Assembly (NCBI GenBank): GCA_963580285.1
Contig: OY757011.1
Coordinates: forward strand, 150,783,092-150,847,091
Direction of reading: 5' to 3'
Source: Lucinisca nassula
Lineage: Eukaryota > Mollusca > Bivalvia > Lucinida > Lucinidae
DNA length: 64,000 nt
The notes under the pieces are model-generated. The model saw only the letters and a program-made list of their open reading frames with translations. It did no database searches and was not told where the DNA came from. Every line of letters begins with the position of its first letter. The first letter of the stretch is position 1. This document shows, one piece after another, positions 10,251 to 19,907 of this stretch. The position numbers and the translations under genes were made by a program.

Positions 10251-11269
10251 GAACAAGAGGGCCATGATGGCCCTGGGTCGCTCACCTGATCCATAGGGTA
10301 ACAAGTGGGCCCCAGGGAGAGCCATTATTGACCCCATGGCTATAATTTGCATAATCTTGGTAGTGGTCTAAAAGCTGAAGCTTCATACCAAATATCAAAG
10401 AACGGAGCCGTCTAGTTTCAAACAAGAAGATTTTTAAAGGTTTTCCTTATATAAGTCTATATAAAACCTGCGGGTCCCGGGGCGCAGCCATTTTTGGCCC
10501 CAGGGTTGGCCCATTTTTGGCCCCAGGGCACTAATTCGATCAATTTTGGTAGAGGTCCACTACATGAAACTTCATACCAAATATCAAAGATCTTGGCCTT
10601 CTGGTTTCAGACGAGAAGATTTTCAAAGGTTTTCCCTATATATGTCTATGTAAAACCAGTGGGCACCAGGGTGGGCCCATTTTTGGGCTCAGGGCTATAA
10701 TTTGAACAATCTTGGTAGAGGTCTACTAGACCAGAGGACCAGTGGTCCTGTAAACGTTCACCTGGCACCTGGTCCTGGTGTACATTTTAATGTTTTTATA
10801 TATGTTTATAGCCTCAGAGCAGGGGTACACAACTTGTGGGGACAAAATTTTGATGTCTAACAATGTGATAAAACTTTCCACCTATTCCTACCTTTCATTA
10901 TGGTTTATTCCATTTGTCATATTTTTTTTAACTTTTCATATTATTTAGGGAATGTCTGATTGACAATGTGCTGGGAAAGAGCACTCGACTCCTTGATTTT
11001 CCACTTGTACAGTTTTACTTAATACCATCTACATTATAGGTGTTTCTTTGCAGTATGGTGGCTGGGACACAACGTGAATTTGTTTTATCAGTTCCTGGTC
11101 ATTGCATTTTATCTACTTTGTGACCAGAAACAGCAGATGAGACCTATTTGATTGAATTTTTGCATTAACCCCAATTTTGTATTATATATTCCTTCCAATT
11201 CGGTATTCTAGAAATTATGTGCTTATTTTTTAAATTAATTTTAGGAGAGATACTGGTCTAGTGGAATTC

Positions 11270-11415
11270 ATTTCACTGACCGTTCCAAGGCGGTTCTTCT
11301 GTTGCGGTTTATTTTTGTTATGGTATGTCTTTTGTGTGTGTGTATCGCTTACATTATTTTATTTTGGATAGCCAATTGGCCATTTTCTGGGAAAGTAACG
11401 GTCCTTTTGGCTTTC
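11270..11415 (-). repeat. dispersed repeat, inverted partner of 14890-15055
   Basis: GACCGTTCCAAGGCGGTTCT...TTGGATAGCC..TTGGCCATTTTCTGGGAAAG is the reverse complement of the sequence at 14890-15045. The two copies are about 3.6 kb apart and inverted. The upstream stretch 10800-11260 holds no feature I recognise. Confidence 0.6.
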
Positions 11416-11429
11416 CACTATTATCAACC

Positions 11430-12600
11430 CAGGGTCACCATTTGAACAAATTATGATAGGCCCGAGTACTATATGCTACATGCCAAGTTTCAAGGCCATT
11501 GGCCTTACGGTTCTTGAGAAGAAGAATTTCGAAGTTTCTTTACCATATATGGGCGTGGTGGCCATCTTGGTCATGTGATCTAGACCATGTTGGCAGCTTT
11601 TCATTTGTTCAACTCCCAAAGGCTCCATATTGAATTTCACTTCAATTGGCTCAGTAGTTTCTGAGAAAAAATGTTTGAAATATGGAACCTGCGTGACCTT
11701 GGTCTAAGGTCAATTAATGACCTTGACCTTTCTGACCCATAGATCTTCATGTATTCAGTTACTTTACCTTACCTACTAATATTGGTGACACTGTCTTCAA
11801 TGGTTTCCTAAAAATCCATTATTTTCACTTTTTCCCATGCAAAAGCCTAAGTCGGCAAATTTGACATTGCTGTAAAATAGGTCAAGGTCAACTCGGGGTC
11901 ACCATTTGTACAAACTATGATGGGCCTGAGTACCATATGCTACATGCCAAGTTTCAAGGCCATTGGCCTTACGGTTCTGGAGAAGAAGAATTTTTAAGGC
12001 TTTTTACCATATATATAGGCGTGACAGCCATCTTGGTCATGTGCTCTAGACCGTGTTTGGCATTTTTTCATTTGTTCAACTCACAAAGGCTCCATATTAA
12101 ATTTCACTTAAATTGGCTCAGCAGTTTTGAAGAAAAAAATGTTTGAAATATGGATCCTGAATGACCTTGGTCTAAGGCCAATGAATGACCTTGACCTTTC
12201 TGACCCATAGATCTTCATGTATTCAGTTACTTTACCTGATCTACAAATTTTGGTGACACTGTCTTCAATGGTTTTCCTATAAATCCATTATTTTCACTTT
12301 GCCCCATGCAAAAGCCTACTTCGGCAAATTTGACATTGCTGTAAAATAGGTCAAGGTCAACCCGGGGTCACCATTTGTACAAAACATGATGGGCCCCGAG
12401 TACCATATGCTACATGCCAAGTTTCAAGGCCACTGGCCTTATGGTTCTGGAGAAGAAGATTTTTGAAGGCTTTTTACCATATATGGGCATGGCGGCCATC
12501 TTGGTCATGTGATCCAGACCCCGTGAACAAACTTTCGTTCCCCCATCCCACTGAGGCTCCATATGAAATTTGGCTTTGATTGGCCCTGCAGTATAGGAGA
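11430..12600 (-). repeat. tandem array, ~466 bp units (about 2.5 copies)
   Basis: GGGTCACCATTTG occurs at about 11432, 11895 and 12364. Each unit also contains 'CATGCCAAGTTTCAAGGCCA', 'GCCATCTTGGTCATGTG' and 'AATGACCTTGACCTTTCTGA'. It is the core array of the nested element 10731-12705. Confidence 0.75.
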
Positions 12601-12770
12601 AGAAGATCTTTAAAAATGGTGGATGGACGGACGGACGACGGACGGACGACGGACCATGGCTATACTATAAGCTCACCTATGAGCCTAAAGGCTCAGGTGA
12701 GCTAACAAAGCTTCATACCAAATATAAAAGACCTGAGCCTTCTGGATTCAGACAAGAAGATTTATAAAGT

Positions 12771-13069
12771 TGTCCCCGCCCATCATGGCTTGAAGAAATA
12801 GATGGGCTGCATGATGTGTCCATGCAGAGCTGAAACCTATCCGCACACGAGTACTGGTAAACCGCTTAGAGGATCTAAGCCCGCCCAGGCAAAGCAGTGC
12901 GAGTCAGACTGTCCATGCTTATAAACCCTATTGGTTTCATGGGGCGGCAGGGCTTGAGATGTCATTTCATCTCAGTATCGGGTAATAGTCCCACAAATGT
13001 GGAAGCAACATCTCCAAAATGACTTTTACAGTGTTGACGGGGACAATTAACCTCAAATCAAATCAAACA
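12771..13069 (+). mobile_element. SINE-4 copy inside a 166 bp unit
   Basis: It begins CCCCGCCCATCATGGCTTG (a diverged head) and ends GACGGGGACAATTAACCTCA...CAAATCAAACAAA. It splits a 166 bp unit between 'AGATTTATAAAG' and 'AGGTTTTCCC', so it is younger than the array it sits in. Any duplication at the site is short. Confidence 0.7.
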
Positions 13070-13560
13070 AAGGTTTTCCCTATATAAGTCTATGTAAAAC
13101 CAGTGGGCCCCGGGGTGGAGCCATTTTTGGCCCCATGGCTATAATTTGAACAATCTTGGTCAAGGTCCACTAGACAAAGCTTCATTCCAAATATCAAAGA
13201 ACTGAGCCTTCTGGTTTCAGACAAAATAAATTTTTATTTTCCCTATATAAGCCTATGAAAAACCAAAGGGTCCCAAGGCAGGGGCATTTTTGGCCCTGGG
13301 GCTATAATTTGAACAATCTTGATAAGAGGTTTACTAGATGAAGCTTCACACCAAATATCAAAGAACTGGGCCTTGCAGTTTCAGAGAAGAAGATTTTCCC
13401 TATATAAGTCTATGTAAAACCAAAGGGCCCCGGGGCGGGGGCATTTTTGGCCCCAGGGCTATAATTTGAACAATCTTGGTAGAGGTCCACTAGATGAAGC
13501 TTCATACCAAATATCGAAGACATGGGCCTTGCAGAGAAGAATATTAAAATTTGAAAGTTT

Positions 13561-14000
13561 TCAGTTAAAAAATCTATTTTTAGCTCCTGTGACCTAGATG
13601 TGCAACAGACTGGAACCATTTGAACAACTTTGAAAGGGCTCTAACTCACAGCATTGAGAGACCTCTTACCCACTAGGCCATGGAGGCCTGTCTGGCGAAA
13701 GTGTTGAAGGTATGGTGATTGTTGTACTGTGAGGGGAGCTACTAAAAAAACCATGGAACTCGGGGTTTTTGCTCATGATATGCCTTTGTAACCTAGTGTA
13801 CCAAGTACAATCACTGTATCTTAAAGGGTGCTGGAGTTATGGCAATCAAATAATTGTAAGGGGAGACCCCAGATTACATTATGTACTATACAATAGCACC
13901 GAGAGTGTGGTTCTTGTTCATGACAGCTTAACACCTTGTACAATTGTATCAAGTATGAAGTACCATCACTATATCTCAAAGGGTATCTCAATTATGACAC
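13561..14000. other. non-coding; degenerate repeated stretch
   Basis: Two diverged copies of 'TACCAAGTACAATCACTGTATCTTAAAGGGT' / 'GAAGTACCATCACTATATCTCAAAGGGT' are visible (about 13799-13830 and 13958-13985). No coding evidence is present. Confidence 0.4.
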
Positions 14001-14213
14001 GCCTCCATGGCCTAGTGGATAAGAGTGCTGACACTTAGCCATTAGGTCTCTCACCGCTATGGGTTCAAGCCTGGCTCGGGGTCACAAGAGACGCCAAGTT
14101 CTGCAATGGAAGGTCCGGTGTTTTTTTCTCGGGGTACTCCGGCTTTCACTCACCGCTGATTAACGATCAGCTCGATATGAGTGAAATAATCTTGTAAGGG
14201 CCGTAAAACCAAA

Positions 14214-14238
<25 letters not shown>
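14001..14238 (+). mobile_element. SINE-1 copy with tRNA-like head and poly-C tail
   Basis: The head GCCTCCATGGCCTAGTGG contains a pol III A-box-like TGGCCTAGTGG, and GGGTTCAAGCC about 50 bp on is a B-box-like element. The body ends '...ATATGAGTGAAATAATCTTG' and 'GGGCCGTAAAACC'. A run of about 25 C (14214-14238), then G and 12 A, forms the tail. Other copies end in T/A-rich tails, so the C run is peculiar to this copy. The sequence CAATTAT just before the head recurs after the tail and may be a target duplication. Confidence 0.75.
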
Positions 14239-14248
<10 letters not shown>

Positions 14249-14504
14249 AAACAATTATAGCAATCACAGTTTGGAATTTAAATTGTCCAAGTTAACATGT
14301 TAACTAACCACACTTTTCCATGGCAGGCTTATACTCAAGCAGTTAACCAGCACATTCTTTCGTCAGAAACTGGCAGCTGCTGTTGAAGAGAATGACTAGA
14401 AAATATCAAGGGATCAATCGCAAAGAATCTCAGTGAGGATCAAACATACCTATTCACAAAATGAGCAGACAAAGAAGAGCCACCAGGGTCTAAATCTTTG
14501 ATGG

Positions 14505-14621
14505 GAGGGAGTGTTGGAGTTTTACATCCTACCAACAGCTAAGGTCATGCAGATATGGGACCCATCCGAAAGTCCGGAGAAGCCCGGTATTGATCCTGCG
14601 ACCCCTGGTTTACAAGGCTTG
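14505..14621 (-). mobile_element. SINE-2 copy, 5' truncated
   Basis: It is flanked by a perfect 14 bp duplication TAAATCTTTGATGG (14491-14504 and 14622-14635). Read on the minus strand it has the B-box region (GGATCAATACCGGGC) and body 'GGACTTTCGGATGGGTC', but lacks the A-box end seen at 16490. Confidence 0.75.
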
Positions 14622-15300
14622 TAAATCTTTGATGGACAGAACCAATATTCTCCATCAACATTGTTGAAATTTGGGACACAAAAATGCATAAAATCTTTGC
14701 AAATAGTATAGAACCATATATGAATACTACATACAGAGTTCTTACTGTTTGTAATGTTCCTTTTCAAGTTGCCTATATTGAAAAGTAGAAGTAAAACAAA
14801 GATCAGGAATTGATACAATTAACTTACTCCACCCATAAAAGACACCAAAGGGAAAGAAATACAAACATTAAGCGACCAGACCATAATGGAAACCTAAACA
14901 AAGGAAGGCCATAAGGACAGTTACTTTCCCACAAAATGGCCATCCAAAACCAAAAGACACAGTGATACACACAGTAAGTAACAAACAACAACATAAATAA
15001 ATTGCCACAGAAGAGCCGCCTTGGAACGGTCAGTGGAAGATTTCCACTGGGGGGCTTAAATCGATTTTACCTGGCCACAATCCCGCCCTTACTTCCGTCG
15101 CGATTTAGACAAATAATTTGTTCAGTCCGCATGAAGGCCTCCTAACTCATCAGCGCAACATCTCCGTGAACACAAAAATCAAAGAACCACAGAGGTGAGA
15201 CAACGGTGAGGACTCGACAGCAAGAAACCACTGAAATGCTGGAGCAAAAGAAAACCAACAGTTAGACTCCGATGAGCCCAACCAGAGACAGAGCATCAGG
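14622..15300. other. non-coding; includes inverted partner of 11270-11415
   Basis: 14890-15055 matches 11270-11415 in reverse complement ('CTTTCCCACAAAATGGCCAT', 'GAGCCGCCTTGGAACGGTCA'). The rest shows no recognisable gene or family. Confidence 0.5.
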
Positions 15301-15302
15301 CA

Positions 15303-15432
15303 CCTTTAAGCAATCCCTGAGGATTGGAAAAATAAGAGCATTAAATGCATTATAAGCAATCCCTGAGGATTGGAAAAATAAGAGCATTAAATGCATTATA
15401 AGCAATCCCTGAGGATTGGAAAAATAAGAGTC
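15303..15432. repeat. 46 bp direct tandem repeat, ~2.8 copies
   Basis: CAATCCCTGAGGATTGGAAA starts at 15311, 15357 and 15403, an exact 46 bp spacing, with the intervening 'AATAAGAGCATTAAATGCAT' identical in the first two units. Confidence 0.85.
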
Positions 15433-15462
15433 TGTTCCAAATCTGTAAGTGGATTTCATATT

Positions 15463-16190
15463 ATGCGAGGGCAAGTCAATAAATAACCGGCTATCACATT
15501 TCCAATTGACCCAGACAACCAAGATTTTCATGCCTTGTTTCAATAGGCATGAGGGCAAAATTGCACCCTTGTCGTGTCATTATCTCGTGAGATACTGAAC
15601 ATCAAACATGGCTAGTGATGCAAAAGCAAGCTTTTCGTCAAAAGTTGAGTACCGTGCTGTAATTCAGAAATTGTTTTTGATCAGGAAATACAAAGCGAGT
15701 TGACCAATGTTTATGTGTCTTCCACAAATTGAATTCTGGGTTGGGGAATTCGAACGCGGTAGAACATTTTGGAAGACAAAACCAGGTCTGGACGCCCATC
15801 AGATGCCACAGATGAAGAAATGTGTGATAAAGTACGGGATCTGGAGTACTCTGATAGGCGAATTAAGGTGGAAGAAACAGCGAATGTATTACACATTTCA
15901 TATGGTAGCGTTTTAACAATTTTACATGATCACTTGGGTATGTGCAAGCAGCCCCTTAGGTCCCAAAATCACTTAGCGACGAGCAAATGGCAACCAGAGC
16001 ATCAGTATACAGTGCATTGTTGAGGTGGTTTCGGTCAAAGGAAGATGATTTCTTTCACGTCTGGTGACTGTAGACGAGACCTGGGTCCATTATTATGAGC
16101 CAGAGAATAAAACTCAAAGTCGCCAGTAGGTAGGACCGGGATCTCCCACGGCCAAAGATGTTCAAAATCCAACCCTCTGCTGGCAAGAAC
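15463..16190 (+). pseudogene. decayed mariner transposon/transposase
   Basis: The 5' end GCGAGGGCAAGTCAATAAAT resembles a mariner terminus. Transposase fragments follow in shifting frames: VEYRAVIQKLFL (start of the DNA-binding region, about 15645), KTRSGRPSDATDEEMCDKV and ISYGSVLTILHDHLGMCK (second helix-turn-helix region, 15775-15950), then LVTVDETWVHYYEPENKT with the first catalytic Asp (about 16063-16115). The match ends near PSAGK at about 16190. The catalytic second and third Asp and the 3' terminus are missing. Several frameshifts and stops make it non-functional. Confidence 0.8.
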
Positions 16191-16489
16191 ACAAATATAC
16201 TGCACAAAATACATTCACATGTACAAGTTATATTTGTGGAAAACATTTGTTTACTTGTTACCTTCTTCAGAAAGTTATCCATATTCAGTTCAAGCAAGAG
16301 CAGAGCGAGTTTAAAAGATGTGTTTACATCACATAAGGACAAAAGATTGGTGGGGATAGTTAAAATATTTTTTAAACGGAAGTTTTCCCCAAATAGTGAA
16401 ATTCACTTTTTATATATATCTAAATCCCTGTATCACCATGAAACTGTTTAGCTTCATCTGTCCTTCACGAAGCAGCACACCACCAGATT

Positions 16490-16616
16490 AGAAGCCTCTG
16501 TGGTGTCAGTGGTTAAGCTGCTCGCCTCATAAACCAGGGGTCATGGCTTTGATTCCGGGCTTCTCCAGACTTTCAGTCGAGTCTTTAAACCGAGGTAAAC
16601 ATACCGGTACACACAA
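16490..16616 (+). mobile_element. SINE-2 copy
   Basis: The head AGAAGCCTCTGTGGTGTCAG and GTGGTTAAG form an A-box-like region, and GGCTTTGATTCCGGGC is B-box-like. The body is CTTCTCCAGACTTTCAGTCG. It is flanked by CACCAGATT on both sides (16481-16489 and 16617-16625), a target duplication. Confidence 0.75.
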
Positions 16617-17545
16617 CACCAGATTGCATGATTTTCTTTGAAGTGTGTATGTTACCTAATATCATACCAATCCACTCTTGGAAGAAATTTGACAAGCTCG
16701 CAACTGAGCAGTCTTTGTGTTTTGGGAAGGCTGGAGTCCAGGCCACCTGTGACAAGCCTGGCTGCAAAGTCCATGATGATAACATTCAACATGCACACAC
16801 TGGAATGATTAGAGACTGTCCTTGTTCAGAGTAACAACTTGCTATTAGGATCAGCAAATTGTTCGTACAACCCTCAGGAACAGATTTGCCATGCCAGGCC
16901 ACTCAGCAAAGGAAACCATGCACTTGTGCCAGAACTGTCAGACTGTGTCTGTGTAAATCTACACTAAACTGCCAATGTCAGTACATGAATGTGAAAAGCA
17001 GATTGACCCCAGACTCAAATTTGGCTAGAGCCAAGTACATGGGAAAATATCCTCTTGAAATATGAAGCCAAGTTCTGTGTTGAAGCAAGAATGTCTATTG
17101 ATGCAGAGGAGACAGTTTCATAGTTGTGTCAAAAGTTGTGGGATGTGTGAAGAGGAGCAAGCAATATTATTTGGTGTGGAATTGATAATGGTGGCACAAC
17201 ATTGTCTTCTTTGATAACACTGCCAGATGGATCTTGAATGCACTGTTACGTTGACAATGCCCTTCCAGTTGCCATTCCTTACTCTAGAGCTCACTCACCC
17301 TGGCATCAGGAATGGGCCACCATTCCTTTCATCAGAAATCTTATTTTGTCTATGTGGAGATGTACAACACGTGAATTCCATTGGCAGTCATACTCGCTAT
17401 AAACATGAACATGTAGCAAAAGTGAAATTTTGATCTGTAATTGTGATTTAATTGTGTGAAAATCTTAACTGTTTAATTTTTTTTATGCCCTGCAGACCTT
17501 TTGTCCTTGGTATATTTTGCTGCATCGCCATTGACATCAACCACA
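16617..17545. other. unassigned stretch with Cys-rich open frames
   Basis: Three plus-strand open frames (16628-16834, 16859-17065, 17227-17433) lie in succession. The first two are rich in Cys (e.g. CTCARTVRLCLCKSTLNCQC) and in CxxxC-like spacings. I do not recognise a domain, and I see no convincing splice borders between them. They could be the remains of a retrocopy or transposon protein. Base composition here is less A/T-biased than in the neighbours. Confidence 0.25.
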
Positions 17546-17561
17546 GTAATTCCTGCTTTGG

Positions 17562-17856
17562 TGGCCCCCGCCCATAGGGGCTTGAAGAAATATATGAGCT
17601 GCATGATGCTTCTACGCAGAGCTGAACCCAGCCCGCACACTAGTACTGGTAAACAGCTTAGAGGATCTAAGCCTGTCCAGGAACCGCGGTGCGAGGCGGA
17701 CCGTCCATGCTAATAAACCCTATTGGTTTCATTGGGCGACAGGGCTTGAGATGTCATTTCATCTCAATGTCGGGTAAAAGTCCCACAAAATTGGAAGCAA
17801 CGTCTCCAAAATGACCTTTACAGTGTTGACCGGGACGTTAAACCCCAAATCAAACA
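17562..17856 (+). mobile_element. SINE-4 copy with 14 bp target duplication
   Basis: The body of 295 bp begins GGCCCCCGCCCATAGGGGCT and ends CGTTAAACCCCAAATCAAAC. It is flanked by a perfect AATTCCTGCTTTGG (17548-17561 and 17857-17870). The head does not look tRNA-like and no clear A/B box pair is visible. The flanking duplication shows that it moves as a retroposon. Other copies: 12771-13069, 25950-26253, 60298-60593, plus fragments. Confidence 0.85.
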
Positions 17857-18383
17857 AATTCCTGCTTTGGATTTACAGTCACAATTAGGAGTAATGGAAA
17901 GTCCATCACTGAATACAATGTTTTCCATATCCATATATACCATTTCTTCCTGAACTTTTGAAATTGAATTGAAATGCATTGAAGCAAAATTAATGAAGTA
18001 TTATTTGTGGCTGAATACTTTTGGCATGGGACTGTATGTTAAACATCTGCACTGAGGAAGGCAATTATAATCAATCTCTATTTCCATAGGCATTTGGCCA
18101 TACTGAAATAGCACAGGAACTTGCATAGTACTTCAAAACAGTTCAGATATCCGCTTCCTTTTAAGGCCCTTATCAGTTCTATGTGCAATAAGTGGCAACA
18201 CTCTTGGGGTTTTTTTGTCGGGGTCCATCGTTACCTAAATGAGCTTGGTATTGGTCAATCTATTAACTGTTCTAGCAAGTACAATGTCTAAAAGTCTGGT
18301 ATGGTGATTAGCTTTTGCATAGGCAAAAGCTTTTGCATAGTAGCTTTTGCATATGCAGCATATGCAAAAGCTACTCACATTTT

Positions 18384-18720
18384 ATAGTATACAGACGAAC
18401 TTGGATTACTCGAACACCTTCAAAACCACGAAATTATGTTTGACAGGGGTAGTTCGAACAATTGAGGGTTACTGCAGACTGCATAATGGGGATGACCTTT
18501 GGATATTTTTTTAAACTTTTTATAAAATGAATATATGTTGTTTGTACTCATTAGAATCACCTCAGAGAGGCGATTCCAATGAGTACACACAACATACCTT
18601 TTCAAATTAAATCAACAAACCTCCATAAATTAACCTAAACACATGGATATCTGGACCCATAGGAACAATTCTCTAGGAACCCCACAGAGTTCGTTTGAAT
18701 TAGCCATAGTATACGATTAT
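18384..18720 (-). mobile_element. pogo/Tigger-like MITE remnant with inner hairpin
   Basis: CAGTAACCCTCAATTGTTCG (minus strand, ending near 18476) is of the pogo/Tigger terminal type, and a similar GTTCG-rich end, AGAGTTCGTTTGAATTAGCC, lies at about 18686. The middle holds a MITE-F style hairpin (GTACTCATTAGAATCACCTC / GAGGCGATTCCAATGAGTAC, about 18544-18585). The family name is inferred from the terminus only. Confidence 0.4.
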
Positions 18721-18736
18721 TCGTATTCATCAAAGT

Positions 18737-19063
18737 GTGTGTGTGTGTGAATTCAGGTTTAACTTCGCTTTCAACAATTTTTCAGTCATATCATGATGGT
18801 GTCTGGTTGCTCAATGCTCACTTTTATAGTGCTGCCTCACTGAAGTATCATGTCCCAGACACATTTCATGATACCACACCCAGTCACATTATCCTGAAAC
18901 TGGGTCGACCAGTCCTAGCTCTACCCCGTTAATCTGAGTGCCAAGTGAGGAGCAGCTAGTACAAATTTTTAACGACTTTGGTATGTCGCTGCTCGGGATC
19001 GAACCCGTGACCTCCCGTTCCCCGGAGCGGACACTCTACCAACTGAGCTGTCGGGGGCCGGTA
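18737..19063 (-). mobile_element. SINE-3, tRNA-headed, 13 bp target duplication
   Basis: On the minus strand the head reads GACAGCTCAGTTGGTAGAG (D-arm/A-box), followed by GGGTTCGATCCCGAGC (T-arm/B-box), clearly derived from a tRNA. The body runs to a (GT)n/(AC)n tail at 18737-18750. The duplication TATTCATCAAAGT flanks it exactly (18724-18736 and 19064-19076). It is not a working tRNA gene: the acceptor ends do not pair and the element continues 250 bp past the T-arm. Confidence 0.85.
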
Positions 19064-19535
19064 TATTCATCAAAGTTTCACAGTATTAAATGATCTAAGT
19101 TTTAACAATTTGTTAACTAGCAATGTTAGTTTTGAACAACTGGCCCCCGCTCATTCAAGGACAGTTGTCTTTGACCGTGAAAGAATGTGTTCTGTACTGG
19201 TTAACTGCTCAGATATAAGTTTGCCCAGGAAAAGTTAACTTCTAGCACTGAAATAGCAGTTTCATAATCTTTTCCATATTTTACATCATGCTCTTATGAT
19301 TTCGTGAACACTCTGAAGCAGATATTCAGGATCTGGGGAAAAGTTTTAGGCTTAGGCTTTAAACCTTTCATCCGACACAAGGCTGTTGGTCCCTTTCGAT
19401 AACTTGTTACTTACATCATTTTGGAATGGAATGTTACATTGAAGCACCAATTTATGTATCACAATCCCACCTTGATGCACCACATGCAGCTTTTGCCAAA
19501 GCAAGTTTATATAGCATTAGATCCTTCTTTTCAAT

Positions 19536-19577
19536 ATTGACAGGGACGTTAAGCCTCAAATCAAACAAACAAACAAA
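19536..19577 (+). mobile_element. SINE-4 3' tail fragment
   Basis: TTGACAGGGACGTTAAGCCT followed by CAAATCAAACAAACAAACAAA matches the SINE-4 tail, with an extended AAAC repeat. The rest of the element is absent. Confidence 0.55.
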
Positions 19578-19666
19578 AGAGCCTTCTTTCAATTAGACCA
19601 TATACAATGTTTGTTGACAGTCATTAAACATTACACTTATTAACTGAAAATGAAATTATAATACCA

Positions 19667-19897
19667 TTAACCCATTTTGTACCAGAAACCCCGAAAGTGG
19701 TACCCTGGCAAACAGTGCAGGCCCATATCAGATGCCACAAAAGGTGGTGTCTGATCAGGGCCTACACTGTTTGCGAAAGGTCAAGACATTTTCCAAGTAA
19801 TTTTTAAAAGAAAACACAGCCTGACACCCTTTAATTTTGGAATGGACTCCCGGTATATATACCCGGTAAAGAGGAAGATTCCATTTGGTACAAAACG
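19667..19897. mobile_element. MITE-B copy, right terminus lost
   Basis: It starts TTAACCCATTTTGTACCA and has the inner block GCAAACAGTGCAGGCCCA / GGGCCTACACTGTTTGC. It ends at CCATTTGGTACAAAA, just before a mariner insertion; the expected GGGTTAA is not found. Confidence 0.7.
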
Positions 19898-19907
19898 ATA
19901 AGACATA

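Larger units (their letters stand above)
10731..12705 (-). mobile_element. nested HT element
   Basis: Read on the minus strand, the left hairpin is at 12703-12670 (AGCTCACCTGAGCC / GGCTCATAGGTGAGCT). A GTCC microsatellite lies at about 12660-12620 and a 466 bp array at 12600-11430. The right end is at 10764-10731, with the stem AGGACCA-C-TGGTCCT. The host 166 bp unit reads '...GGTCTACTAGA' before it and 'CAAAGCTTCATACC' after it, exactly as the uninterrupted units at about 13150 do. This is a clean insertion into the older element. Confidence 0.7.
10254..13560 (-). mobile_element. HT element, reverse orientation, with two insertions
   Basis: The right-end hairpin is at 10254-10288 (CAAGAGGGCCATGATGGCCC on the plus strand). 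It is followed by reverse-complement copies of the 166 bp unit at 10370-10730, 12706-12770 and 13070-13560. The array is interrupted by another HT element (10731-12705) and by SINE-4 (12771-13069). No left hairpin is visible beyond 13560, so this copy seems truncated there; a vague 'TTTTTAGCTCCTG' remains at about 13575. Confidence 0.7.
18220..19150. mobile_element. MITE-E copy split by two later insertions
   Basis: The left part 18220-18383 aligns with 57312-57440 ('TATTAACTGTTCTAGCAAGT', then the GCTTTTGCATATGC palindrome, here expanded). The right part 19077-19148 ends GTTAGTTTTGAACAACTGGCC, the family terminus. Between them lie a pogo-like remnant (18384-18720) and SINE-3 (18737-19063). 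Confidence 0.6.

Noticed and set aside
18985..19063. tRNA gene on the minus strand
   Set aside because: The A and B boxes are good, but the acceptor arms do not pair and it is the head of a SINE with exact 13 bp target duplications.
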